DNA of 64,000 bases, taken from NCBI RefSeq assembly GCF_004210375.1, contig NC_134827.1:105571285-105635284 (forward strand), written 5' to 3'. The notes beneath the pieces were generated by a model. The model was not told the origin of the DNA. It saw only the letters and a list, made by a program, of their open reading frames with translations, and ran no database searches. This document shows positions 12,650 to 23,934 of this stretch, piece by piece. Source of the DNA: Tachypleus tridentatus. Taxonomy: Eukaryota > Arthropoda > Merostomata > Xiphosura > Limulidae. Positions within the stretch are counted from its first letter, which is position 1, and the number at the start of each line of letters is the position of its first letter. The position numbers were made by a program, and so were the translations under genes.

Positions 12650-14340
12650 GGGGGTTTCATCAGCAAGTTTCGTGAAATTTGGCTTAATATCTATGTTCAA
12701 TGAGCATCTCAGCTCTGCTTCTAAATTTATGTCAGTAAGTCAAGATCTGTATCTAGACTTGAGAAAATCTAGCGTAGGAAATGTTGACTCACACACCTAT
12801 GTGGATCCAAACACGGAAATTTGGAAGACATTCATTTATCAGAATAGTGAGCCACATCTCGCTGATAGAGCATTTTTGTTTACCTTTTATGTGTTCTACC
12901 TTTTGCAGGGTAAGCATCTCGTCTTCAAATCCACGCTTATTGAAAGACAAAAAAAATGTAATTTCCTTACTGAAATTTCTTAAGTCAAATTGAAATAGAT
13001 AAGACAAAAATTCAAATATCAATTTCAAATTTTTAAATTCGGAGAAACGTGATTCAAATTTTTGAGATAGATTTTTAATCCAGTTTACAAAGAGATCATG
13101 TTTGGCATCAGAGAAATCATAGTCCTCATTATTTTCTAGAAAACTATCCAACTTTGCAAAATGTGTCAAATCATTCTTTTGTAACTGTTCCGCAAGGAGG
13201 TTTAACTTTAATTGAAATTAATGAAAAGACTGTGATTGGTCGCTTATTATTTTACCTCTTTCCTGAAGCTTCGTACTCAAATTATTCAAGTGAAACATCA
13301 TGTCGTACAAAAAGTGCAAGTCACACTGTCGTGACAAAGTTTCAATTTTATTTGAGGAAATAATGAAGTGAATCGTTTCAAGACTTTTCCTCTACTTAAC
13401 CATCTTACATCTGCAAAACCCGTAAGATCATCAAAAGTACAGTCACTTCTTTTCTTCAAAGACTCAACAAACTGTCGATGGATGAGAGAGCTTCCACTTC
13501 TAATAAAATTCACGATTATTACAACAATGTCCACCAGTCTTTTCAATTCATCACTTTTACACATTTGAGCACATAAATTTTTCTGATGGAAAATGCAATA
13601 GAAAGATGGCAGCATAGAATTCAGATTATTTTCAAATAAATGCTGCTTCAAAAGAGAAATAAATCCTAATTTCGCCCCAGTCATGGCGGGAGCGACATCT
13701 GTTGTGACAAAAACCATTTTTTTTTAAATACAAATTGAATTTTTTGACATTTCAAGAAATTTTTAAAGATGTTTTTTCCACGTGTTCGATCTCTTAATCC
13801 ACAAAGGTCAAACATTTCTTGCCTCACTTGAAGATCTGAAGTTACATATCGAACACAAACTATCAACTGTGCAGTGTTAACCCTAATCCTAGTATTCTGC
13901 GAACAATTGTTCTTCGACTTAATTGCAAATTATTTACCTTTTAAAAAATATCATCTTTTATTTTTTAATCGTAATTCTCCAACAGAGTTTCAATAACAAC
14001 AATCAATATTTCTTTCACTAGTTTAGCATCATAAAATGATTTTGTTGTTTTTTTTTTTGGTTAGTATCCAAGCTACTTTATAACTAGCTAACGTAACTAG
14101 TTCTATTGATTATAAAAATCTTTTTAGGCCTCCCTTTTGTTCATGAAGTTGTGCTTTCAGACAGCTAATTTCATCCATACGATTTTTACTATCAACTGGA
14201 AATTTTACATCAAATTCGTTGTAAAAATTGTTAAAGTGTTGCTTAAGGTTGTATATTTTATTATTCCTAAAAACTGACTTATTTTTTGCTTCAATCACTG
14301 CAAATTTCAACTCCCAACTTTCATTGAATTCTCGTGTCAC
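12650..14340 (-). pseudogene. hAT transposase pseudogene (GTF2IRD2/ZBED-like)
   Basis: Read on the minus strand, the pieces fall in family order. At 14340-14110 is an N-terminal zinc-finger-like part (FNESWELKF, then YNLKQHF) whose cysteines are mostly lost. At 13866-13740 is LQVRQEMFDLCGLRDRTRG. At 13717-13298 is the catalytic region, with TDVAPAMTGAKLGF, FHQKNLCAQ, VNFIRS and DVRWLSRGKVLKRF. At 13169-12789 is an alpha-helical insert, and at about 12780-12655 the C-terminal part (FPTLDFLKSRYRS, stop, LTDINLEAELR). Several frame changes and an in-frame TGA in place of an arginine codon show it is dead. The transposase would catalyse cut-and-paste transposition in the nucleus. Similarity to GTF2IRD2-type domesticated proteins reflects shared hAT ancestry; nothing suggests domestication here. 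Confidence 0.88.
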
Positions 14341-14343
14341 GTT

Positions 14344-14377
14344 GGCTTTGTGCGAAATTCAAACACAAACAAACAAA
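14344..14377 (+). mobile_element. Extremely 5'-truncated SINE A (tail only)
   Basis: Only 34 bp remain: ggctttgtgcgaaattcaaa and the (caaa)n tail. An exact 11-bp duplication, cgtgtcacgtt, flanks it at 14333-14343 and 14378-14388. It landed inside the hAT element near the transposase N terminus. Confidence 0.75.
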
Positions 14378-14780
14378 CGTGTCACGTTTTCGAGTCACGC
14401 GCCATTTTTTTTTTCGCCAGTAATGCCAGAATCAATTAAACTGTCTTTATTTTCTGAACACACCATCATCTGGATTATTCCCTTTTCGAATTATCCTCTT
14501 ATCAATATTATGGGATTAGAAACAAAACATAGTTGAACACTTGAAAGTTGCACAATAAAAATATGTTTGCAACGCACACTTGATAACGAACATCTAAACC
14601 AGACAAAATGGGCGGAGTCTGTGGCAGTGATGAAGCGCGAGACATTAGCGATGACGTGAGCCAGTGCAGTTGCTGATTGCCAAATTTGCGACAAAAATAC
14701 AAACGATGGTGATAATTAATTTCTAAACTCGAGTTAGCTACAGTTGTGCTGTCCACTGGTCAGGGAGCTGCCAACCCCTG

Positions 14781-14948
14781 GAATAAAGGGAAGGCAAAGG
14801 TCATCATCACCCACCGCCGTCTCTTGGGCTACCTTTTTACCAATAAATAGTGGGAATGACAGTCGTTTTGTTTCGCTTGCACGGCTGAAATTATCGCGAC
14901 CCTCAGATTGCTAGTCGATCGCCCTAACCACCTGGCCATGCAGGGCCC
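14781..14948 (-). mobile_element. SINE family A, 5' piece of the copy split by the hAT element
   Basis: Continues the reverse family A body where the 12434-12512 piece stops: gggaaggcaaaggtcatcat, then accacctggccatgcagggc at the head. The body has some local decay around 14860-14895. Confidence 0.75.
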
Positions 14949-15150
14949 ACGAGCAAGTTGACTTAATGAATTATATAAGGAAAAAAAAGGACAAATATCC
15001 TTTCAAATTACCTTAACATTATTTTACTGACACAAAAAGATAAGGTAAGTAGCACATAACAAATACTTTACTTCGATAATTAACAAACCTGAAGTGATTT
15101 AAATATTTGTATCGAAACCTTCTAAATAATTTGCTATGGTTTACAAGCCT
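14949..15150. other. Intergenic DNA, nothing recognised
   Basis: Short AT-rich spacer between SINE copies. Confidence 0.5.
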
Positions 15151-15275
15151 CCATTAGCACAGCAATATTTCTGCGGACTTACAATGCTAAAAACCAGGTT
15201 TCGATACCCATAGTGGGCAGAGCACAGATAGTCCATTGTGTAGCTTTGTGCTCAATTACAAACAAACAAACAAGA
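15151..15275 (+). mobile_element. SINE family B
   Basis: Head ccattagcacagcaatattt, core aggtttcgatacccatagtg, tail attgtgtagctttgtgctca with (caaa)n. Typical length. Confidence 0.88.
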
Positions 15276-15297
15276 TTTACAATCTGACCTCAAACTG

Positions 15298-15385
15298 TTG
15301 GTTTTGAAAGCAAAGTTACACAATAGACTGGTTTTACTGTGTCCATCGCGGAGGATCGAACCTCGAATGTTAGTGTTAGCCTCCA
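15298..15385 (-). mobile_element. SINE family B, diverged reverse copy
   Basis: Tail complement gcaaagttacacaatagact, then tgtccatcgcggaggatcga. The head region is lost. Confidence 0.6.
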
Positions 15386-15542
15386 GAAAAACTCAAACTG
15401 TTGTTTTCTGACACATACATGCACAACGGTCAATCTGCTTTTTGATTTTGACCAGCGAGGGGAACCGAACTTCGAGGTTTTAAAACTGAGGAGGTCAATC
15501 ATGAATAATTATAAAACCTAAATAACTATAATCATTTGACAG

Positions 15543-15672
15543 AAGCCTCCCTTCTCGGTGGCACAGCGGTTTGTCTATGGACTTACAACACAGGAAACCG
15601 AGTATTGATACCTGTAGTGAACAGAGCACAGACAGCCCATTGTGCAGCTTTGTGCTTAATTGCGAACAAGCA
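15543..15672 (+). mobile_element. SINE family B
   Basis: Head cttctcggtggcacagcggt, core agtattgatacctgtagtga, tail cattgtgcagctttgtgctt + aattgcgaac. Confidence 0.88.
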
Positions 15673-16300
15673 ACCATTTGTCAGACTAACTTTTCATAAG
15701 AGAACTCCATTTTCTTTACTTTTAGTTTTGTAGAGGGGATAATCCTATGTGTTGTAATGGACGCTTGAGGTCCTGGTCCGCGTAAAGTCCAATTAATCAA
15801 TAACAAATCCTTGGTTGCTGAGCTACTATGGAAACGTGATGAATCCAAACATAAAACATCATTTTTACAAAAAATTATATGTTAAACATAAATTGTAACG
15901 AATCCTCATAAATCCTCAACAATAAAGACATAAAATAACGCACTACTATATCCTCATATCCTCTGAATTTTGTTTTTAACACTCGTTGTGTAACTTAGCT
16001 GTTTATAACTACGTTTATTGACATTTCATATATAATCTTAAACCGTGAACCTCAGCATTTTCCAAGATGGAAGTCAGTCCTAACGTCCACCTGCTTAATG
16101 CATTGTAGAAACACGCACTGCTACGAAATGATTACTCAATATTCATTTGTATGCATAAACAAAGAGCAGGGCGGGAAGGGTTAGTGCCTTCAACAGGTTC
16201 ACTGAAAGTGTAAGGGTAAACTGAAGTCATTTCAACGATGACGTAATGTACATGTTGTCGTCTTCGGTCCAGAGGAAAGTGTGCTTTCCTTTCCCTGTTG
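15673..16300. other. Intergenic DNA, nothing recognised
   Basis: No supported gene or repeat. Confidence 0.5.
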
Positions 16301-16565
16301 GGCCTGGCATGGTCAAGCGTGTTAAGGCGTGCGACTCGTAACCTGAGGATCGCGAGTTCGAATCCCCTTCACATCGAATATGGTCGCCTTTTCAGCCGTT
16401 ATAATGTAACGATTAATTCCACTATTCATAGGTAAAGTGTAGCCCAAGAGTTGGCGGTGGGTGTTGATGACTAGTTGCTTTTCCTCGTGCCTTACACTTA
16501 TAAATTAGGGACTGCCTAGCGCAGGTAGTCTTTGTGTTGCTTTGCGCGAAATCCAAACCAAACCA
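16301..16565 (+). mobile_element. SINE family A
   Basis: Head ggcctggcatggtcaagcgt, gcgagttcgaatccccttca, tail gttgctttgcgcgaaatcca + AAC-rich end. Near full length. Confidence 0.92.
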
Positions 16566-16889
16566 AATCAATATTGCCGTGAGGAAAAACTAGTGTGTGC
16601 AGATAATATTCGGTATAAACAACCAGTTTATAGTATTTCAAAGATTCCTCTCGGACACTGTTCTAGAGTTAAGTGGTGAAGACAGAACACGTGTACAGAC
16701 CCTGTTCTCACTTACATCTACTACGGGTTGTAAGTGACAATTCTCGCAAACTACTCAGTGTAGGTTGTACTTATGTTGCATGGAATATACTTGGATGTAG
16801 GTCCATCTCTGCTCTTCGTGATGGTAATTTCATGATAAGCTGTTAAGATAGTAATGATTAAATTAATACAGCTATAGGTAGACTGTTAA
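16566..16889. other. Intergenic DNA, nothing recognised
   Basis: No supported feature. Confidence 0.5.
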
Positions 16890-16898
16890 CACAACGGT

Positions 16899-17022
16899 CA
16901 TTCTCTCCAGTGCCACAGCGGTACGTTTGCGGACTTGTGCTGCTAACAACCAGGTTTCGATACCCGCGGTGGACAGAGCACAGATAGCCCATTGTGTAAC
17001 TTTGTGCTTAAAAACAAATAAG
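16899..17022 (+). mobile_element. SINE family B with target-site duplication
   Basis: Head cagtgccacagcggtacgtt, core aggtttcgatacccgcggtg, tail attgtgtaactttgtgctta. A 9-bp duplication, cacaacggt, flanks it at 16890-16898 and 17023-17031 and fixes the ends. Confidence 0.9.
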
Positions 17023-17099
17023 CACAACGGTTATATTATTGACACCATCAATAACGATTGCTAACGTTAATTAATAACGAATGTTAACGCAGCGAATAG

Positions 17100-17475
17100 A
17101 CATTTCAATAGTAATGTTTTCTGGCCTGTGCCACGTGTCAAGGAAACCGTTAGTGACCAGCAAGCAACATTTTTGGATCTGCATCACGCATCAACGCAAT
17201 CATTAGTGACCAGCAAGTAACCTTTTCTGGTCTGTGCTACGTATCAAGGTAAATGATTACTAATGATATTGACCACCGACTGACCTTTTCTGACCTGCAC
17301 CACATATCAAGCTAACCATTATTGACCAGCGAGTAACCTTTTCTGGACTCTACCACTTATCAAAGTAAATAATTACTAATGGTAATGGCCAGCAAGTCAA
17401 CCTTTCAAGATAACTATTCGTAACCAACAAGTATTCTGGCCTGTACCACGTGTTAAAGTAACCAGTCGTGACCAG
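17100..17475. repeat. Old, diverged tandem repeat (~53-62-bp units)
   Basis: Six or so units built from cttttctgg...ctgtgccacgtgtcaag...aaccattagtgaccagcaag. Identity between units is modest and lengths differ, so the array is ancient. Confidence 0.7.
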
Positions 17476-17937
17476 CAGCTGTCTTCTGTGAATACTGATT
17501 GGCTTTTCTCCAACATCGAATGAAAGGTTTGAAGCAACCTTAAAAAGGAATTTACCAAACTCGGACTTCGTATTTTTATTTACCGGTTGTTGTTTACGAT
17601 AAAATGTCAGACAGTTGTCGTGTGGAGAGAAGCCAATAATTCTCTAATCTGAGAACAAACTACACGTAAAACATCATCTCTGAGAGAAAACGTTCCTGTC
17701 GCTCATTCGGTTTCACAATCGATTAATGCACGTGCTTCTCATGTTCATTGTTAGCTTTTTGACACCGAGTTAAGTAACCTGTTCCAGGTTGATTTCATCC
17801 TGCGGCTAAAAATGATATAAAGCTTACCATTGTTATCTTTTATAAACTAAAAATACGAAAACTGAAGTGAACCACTGAGGGACTGACAGTCATATTTTAA
17901 GAGATAACCATTTGACTTTAAATGACCTGTTTCTTTT
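17476..17937. other. Intergenic DNA, nothing recognised
   Basis: No supported gene or repeat. Confidence 0.5.
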
Positions 17938-18312
17938 CTTGTTTTCTTTAAGCACAAAACTAAGAAACGAGCTATCACTTTGAGCCCACTGTCAGGAGTT
18001 AACCACGAATTTTAGCGTTATAAACCCTCAGGCTTACCATTCATTAATTTTAATAATTTTAAGGTATTTAATTTCAATGTGTTTTTGTGTTTTTCTTATA
18101 GCAAAGCCGCATCGAGCTATATGCTGAGTCCACCGAGTCAGGCTTGTCATTCATTAACTTTAATAATTTTAAGGTCTTTATTTTCAGTGTGTTTTCTGTT
18201 TTTCTTACAGCAAAGCCACATCGGGCTATGTGCTGAGTCAACCGAATGCAATCGAACACCTGATTTTAGTGTTGTAACTTCGTAGAATCACCGATGTACT
18301 AGTGGGGGACAA
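17938..18312 (-). mobile_element. SINE family C cluster with internal tandem duplication
   Basis: A diverged reverse C copy lies at 17938-18032. A ~108-bp unit then occurs twice, at about 18033-18139 and 18142-18250: cattcattaattttaataat, ttttaaggt, then tttcttatagcaaagcc. It carries the C tail complement. The second copy continues through the rest of a C element to tactagtggggg near 18308. Confidence 0.75.
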
Positions 18313-18567
18313 TTTTATTTCAATATTGTTGCTTTCTTGTAAGGTTCGTCATTTCAAAAACTGGTATCAGTATATGCCACTAAGAGTAACAATTAAAACT
18401 GTATGTGTGAAGATTTTAGAAATAGAATCCTGTGTTCGATTCCCTGCCGTTAACAGAGTGAAACTTTAGAAAAAACCCAGCAACTTCGGGAAGATAAACT
18501 TTTAATAATACGGAAATATCTTGACAACATATAGTCTGAGAAAAACTCCTTTAAACTTTCGACCAAT

Positions 18568-19290
18568 GCCGAAAAGTTTTATTACCTAGTCCTCGCTATC
18601 AATTTTTTTTAAGCCCTTGAACTAAATTCAGTCCTCTTTAAACGTCACATCAAATTCTCGTATCTCGCGTTAAAAAGTATTTTCCTCAATTTTTTTCTAA
18701 TCTGTTTTACTTCGTTTGACTGGGCAAGACTAAGTGGTCAAGGTCACTCTGAGTGTCGAGGGTTACAATCACCCCCCCCACCAAACATGCTCACCCTTTC
18801 AGCCGTGAGAATGTCATATTATGACGGTCAATCCCACTATTCGTTGGTAAAAAAAGAGTAGCACAAGAGCTGGCGGCGGGCGGTGATGACTAGCTGCTTT
18901 TCCTTCAGTTCGTATTTCACAGCTAAGCTAGAGAAGGTTAGCGCAGATGGCGCTCATGTAACTTAGCGAGAAACTCGAGCCAAACTGTGTGTTTTTAGAG
19001 CAAAGCCACGTCGGGCTATAAACTGTGACCATAGTAGGAAATGAGACTCTCGGACTTTAGCGTCGTGAGTTAGTAAACCTACTGTTGTCCTACACGGACA
19101 CCCGTCTTTCTGTCACCAACTGATAAATTTTTGATGTGGTAAAATGTTGCGTACATTGTTACCCATCATCCTATCAATGTGGTTGAATTCTTTGTCCGAT
19201 TCTCTTCCTTAATTTGTAAATATTTGTCTTTGCTTGTTTGTTTGTTTCAGAATTAAGCACAAAGCTACACAACGGGTATCAAAACTCGGA
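18568..19290. repeat. Dispersed duplication, copy 1 (~0.7 kb)
   Basis: Starts with gccgaaaagttttattacct and shares order and sequence with 23935-24600. It contains an atypical forward family A-like SINE (about 18719-18970: gggcaagactaagtggtcaa, tagcacaagagctggcggcg), a reverse family C copy (about 18980-19110), then gttgcgtacattgttaccca and the tail complement of a B element. Homopolymer C and small indels separate the copies. Confidence 0.85.
18719..18970 (+). mobile_element. SINE family A-like copy, divergent
   Basis: The head is altered (gactgggcaagactaagtgg), while the body and tail follow family A (gatgactagctgctt, then gcagatggcgctcatgtaac). Its twin lies at about 23988-24238. Confidence 0.75.
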
Positions 19291-19529
19291 TTTGTATGAC
19301 ATACTTCTTTCCACGCTTTCATTAACTTTCAAATTTCGTCCGACGAAAATATCCATCCTCTGACAATGAGGTGATTTCTATACAACCGTAAGTCTACTCC
19401 TGACAATGCTATGTTATCGAATGATTGAAAATTTGTCACGAATCAAATATAAAAGTGTTATACACGCCACTCAGCTAGCATAGCAAGATATACAAGTAAA
19501 GATTCGTGGCTCTACTTTTGTTATACTTT

Positions 19530-22205
19530 AAGGTTTACAGTCATTATTATACTTTGTTGTCCAACACTGATAGTTAAAGTTCTGTTGTTCTTCTTCAAGG
19601 TTTATAGTCATTATTATACTTTGTTGTCCAACACTGATAGTTAAAGTTCTGTTGTTCTACTTTAAGGTTTATAGTCATTATTATACTTTGTTGTCCAACA
19701 CTGATATTTAAAGTTCTGTTGTTCTAATTCAGGGTTTATAGTCATTATTATACTTTGTTGTCCAACACTGATAGTTAAAGTTCTGTTGTTCTAATTCAAG
19801 GTTTATAGTCATTATTATACTTTGTTGTCCAACACTGATAGTTAAAGTTCTGTTGTTCTAATTCAAGGTTTATAGTCATTATTATACTTTGTTGTCCAAC
19901 ACTGATAGTTAAAGTTCTGTTGTTCTACTTCAAGGTTTATAGTCATTATTATACTTTGTTGTCCAACACTGATAGTTAAAGTTCTGTTGTTCTACTTCAA
20001 GGTTTATAGTCATTATTATACTTTGTTGTCCAACACTGATAGTTAAAGTTCTGTTGTTCTAATTCAAGGTTTATAGTCATTATTATACTTTGTTGTCCAA
20101 CACTGATAGTTAAAGTTCTGTTGTTATACTTCAAGGTTTATAGTCATTATTATACTTTGTTGTCCAACACTGATAGTTAAAGTTCTGTTGTTCTACTTCA
20201 AGGTTTATAGTCATTATTATACTTTGTTGTCCAACACTGATAGTTAAAGTTCTGTTGTTCTACTTCAAGGTTTATAGTCATTATTATACTTTGTTGTCCA
20301 ACACTGATAGTTAAAGTTCTGTTGTTCTTCTTCAAGGTTTATAGTCATTATTATACTTTGTTGTCCAACACTGATAGTTAAAGTTCTGTTGTTCTTCTTC
20401 AAGGTTTATAGTCATTATTATACTTTGTTGTCCAACACTGATAGTTAAAGTTCTGTTGTGCTACTTCAAGGTTTATAGTCATTATTATACTTTGTTGTCC
20501 AACACTGATAGTTAAAGTTCTGTTGTTCTTCTTCAAGGTTTATAGTCATTATTATACTTTGTTGTCCAACACTGATAGTTAAAGTTCTGTTGTTCTTCTT
20601 CAAGGTTTATAGTCATTATTATACTTTGTTGTCCAACACTGATAGTTAAAGTTCTGTTGTTCTACTTCAAGGTTTATAGTCATTATTATACTTTGTTGTC
20701 CAACACTGATAGTTAAAGTTCTGTTGTTATACTTCAAGGTTTATAGTCATTATTATACTTTGTTGACCAACACAGATAGTTAAAGTTCTGTTGTTCTAAT
20801 TCAAGGTTTATAGTCATTATTATACTTTGTTGTCCAACACTGATAGTTAAAGTTTTGTTGTTCTACTTCAAGGTTTATAGTCATTATTATACTTTGTTGT
20901 CCAACACTGATAGTTAAAGTTCTGTTGTTCTACTTCAAGGTTTATAGTCATTATTATACTTTGTTGTCCAACACTGATAGTTAAAGTTCTGTTGTTCTTC
21001 TTCAAGGTTTATAGTCATTATTATACTTTGTTGTCCAACACTGATATTTAAAGTTCTGTTGTTCTACTTCAAGGTTTATAGTCATTATTATACTTTGTTG
21101 TCCAACACTGATAGTTAAAGTTCTGTTGTTCTTCTTCAAGGTTTATAGTCATTATTATACTTTGTTGTCCAACACTGATAGTTAAAGTTCTGTTGTTCTA
21201 CTTCAAGGTTTATAGTCATTATTATACTTTGTTGTCCAACACTGATAGTTAAAGTTCTGTTGTTCTTCTTCAAGGTTTATAGTCATTATTATACTTTGTT
21301 GTCCAACACTGATAGTTAAAGTTCTGTTGTTCTACTTCAAGGTTTATAGTCATTATTATACTTTGTTGTCCAACACAGATAGTTAAAGTTCTGTTGTTCT
21401 ACTTCAAGGTTTATAGTCATTATTATACTTTGTTGTCCAACACTGATAGTTAAAGTTCTGTTGTTATACTTCAAGGTTTATAGTCATTATTATACTTTGT
21501 TGACCAACACAGATAGTTAAAGTTCTGTTGTTCTAATTCAAGGTTTATAGTCATTATTATACTTTGTTGTCCAACACTGATAGTTAAAGTTTTGTTGTTC
21601 TACTTCAAGGTTTATAGTCATTATTATACTTTGTTGTCCAACACTGATAGTTAAAGTTCTGTTGTTCTACTTCAAGGTTTATAGTCATTATTATACTTTG
21701 TTGTCCAACACTGATAGTTAAAGTTCTGTTGTTCTTCTTCAAGGTTTATAGTCATTATTATACTTTGTTGTCCAACACTGATAGTTAAAGTTCTGTTGTT
21801 CTACTTCAAGGTTTATAGTCATTATTATACTTTGTTGTCCAACACTGATAGTTAAAGTTCTGTTGTTCTACTTCAAGGTTTATAGTCATTATTATACTTT
21901 GTTGTCCAACACTGATAGTTAAAGTTCTGTTGTTCTACTTCAAGGTTTATAGTCATTATTATACTTTGTTGTCCAACACTGATAGTTAAAGTTCTGTTGT
22001 TCTACTTCAAGGTTTATAGTCATTATTATACTTTGTTGTCCAACACTGATAGTTAAAGTTCTGTTGTTCTACTTCAAGGTTTATAGTCATTATTATACTT
22101 TGTTGTCCAACACAGATAGTTAAAGTTCTGTTGTTCTAATTCAAGGTTTATAGTCATTATTATACTTTGTTGTCCAACACTGATATTTAATTTTCTGTTG
22201 TTCTT
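19530..22205. repeat. Minisatellite, 67-bp monomer, about 40 copies
   Basis: Highly uniform 67-bp unit: aaggtttatagtcattatta, tactttgttgtccaacactg, atagttaaagttctgttgtt, ctacttc. Most units differ only at ctacttc/cttcttc/ctaattc. The rare pair of variants tgaccaacacagatag and gttaaagttttgttg appears at 20764 and again at 21501, exactly 737 bp (11 units) apart. High homogeneity indicates recent amplification. Confidence 0.98.
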
Positions 22206-22267
22206 CACATTTAATCTTTATATATGTCTTCTTGCTTCCTTCTGTTTTTGTGTCCCCTTCACAACTT

Positions 22268-22372
22268 CTGCAGAGATGTAACGCCAAAATACTTGGTTCG
22301 ATACACTTGGTGGACAGAGCACAGATATCTCATTCTATAGCTCTGTTTTAGCAACAACCAAAACAAACAACT
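22268..22372 (+). mobile_element. SINE family B, partial
   Basis: Core cttggttcgatacacttggt + ggacagagcacagatatct. The tail is poorly kept and the head reduced. Confidence 0.65.
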
Positions 22373-23631
22373 TTTAAAGTAATATTTGATAATCTAAACT
22401 TTCACTCGAAACTATTTCAGGAAGTATATCGAAGTAGTCTTTATTATGTTTATGGTTTTGTATAAGACGTTTGGTAGATCCAATGATGTCTAGAAACAAT
22501 GTTTGATGATACATGAAAACTGGAATCAAGAAACACAATAGTAAAGTTCTGTTTCAAGCACATCAAAATTTTGAAATTTACCCAAGTTCTGAGTTTGTGG
22601 AAGAAAAGGTGTATTTTAGTTAAAAAGTGCAAGTAAAACATTAAAAGTTGGTAAGTCTGTGAAAGAAGGTCACATTCTACTGGTTGTCTTTGAAAACTGG
22701 CTGGTTCATATCAACAGAAGATAACCTCTCTCTTAATTGAGGGATCTCCATAGTCAATATATTGAGTGCTCGCTGAGCTGAATCAGTTAAAACACGAAAA
22801 ATGTCTGTCTGTAAGAACGTTTTTCTCCTCCATGTTCTTGTCCTTTGTATCATATCTCTTCAGTGGTCATGCAAGTTCTCATGTTGCCTCATGACCCTTC
22901 CTTTATCTCCTACAACAACGAGACTGTCTCGTCATATGTTCATTTTTTCTTCTTATTGTTTGTAAAGTGTATTCATCTGTCTGGTTTAACCAGTATCTAG
23001 CCGTCGTGAACAAACACTACCCAGCTAGAATCCTAAAGGTTTATACTATTTTCAAACATATTTTTTATTGTACTACTGAAGGTTTACCAGTTTTGAAAAC
23101 AACATGACAACACATTTATTTACGATTTGTATTTCCATCATGTGAGAGATTGTCAAGATATACATATAACACTGTGTAACACAAGTTTTGTTCCTGGATA
23201 ATATGTGTCATTTTTTACTTGCTTATGTTGCTTTCGTGACCTGAATAATGAAATTTAGAAAGTAACCTATTTTTTATGTAAAAACGAACAAATTTGCATA
23301 TTTTCATTTAGATAAGGTCTGAATAAAACAACATATGAATCAAGATTTACATGTATTTATACTAAAGTCATATAAAATGTTTACAAATGAGTAGTTTTCG
23401 AGATTTGCGACTGTAATGGAAATCACTTTCATGTATCAGCCCACAAATGTAGTCTTCCACCACGTTTTAGTTATACGCTCCAAGGTCACAAAATCAAAGT
23501 TTGAAGAGAAAAATAGGTCTTTTCCATTTACTTTAAGCACAAGCAATTGGGAAATAACACTTTCTGTCCAGGGACAAGATAAAGTAAAATTTTTTTTACA
23601 TAGTGTAATGATTTTTACAGTTTTTTTATAT
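22373..23631. other. Intergenic DNA, nothing recognised
   Basis: AT-rich, without family motifs in any short open frame. Confidence 0.5.
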
Positions 23632-23736
23632 TAACTACAAAGTTACACAACATGTTATTTGTGCTCTACCCACCACAGGTATAGAAACTCGGTATGTAGC
23701 GTTATGAGTCCGCAGACACGTCGCCGTGCCATTTTA
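23632..23736 (-). mobile_element. SINE family B
   Basis: Reverse copy: actacaaagttacacaacat, gctctacccaccacaggtat, head complement gtccgcagacacgtcgccgt. Confidence 0.8.
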
Positions 23737-23934
23737 CATTGAATGAAAATGACACCTTTCCAAAGTGGATGTTTAACCTACGCAGGTGATGTACATATTG
23801 GTGCAACTGGAAAGTTAAGAAGTGTCTTTGAAAAGTAGTTATAGATAGTTAACTTTCCATACAACCATCCTTCTCGTGGTTCAGCAGTAATCCTTAGGAA
23901 TAAAAGTTTAGCTTAGATAATGATCGTGGATTGA

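Larger units (their letters stand above)
12513..14780 (-). mobile_element. hAT-superfamily DNA transposon, decayed
   Basis: It carries a transposase pseudogene on the minus strand. Near the left end is agtggccacaactgtggcta. Near the right end, the complement reads agtggacagcacaactgtag + cta, which looks like a remnant of terminal inverted repeats. The exact termini and the 8-bp target duplication expected for hAT elements could not be fixed, so the coordinates are approximate. The element sits between two complementary parts of one reverse family A SINE. Confidence 0.7.

Noticed and set aside
12672-12993. Plus-strand open frames of 70-103 codons
   Set aside because: They are antisense to the hAT transposase pseudogene, which explains the sequence better.
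19530-22205. CRISPR-like array
   Set aside because: The units are contiguous 67-bp repeats without unique spacers, in a eukaryotic context.
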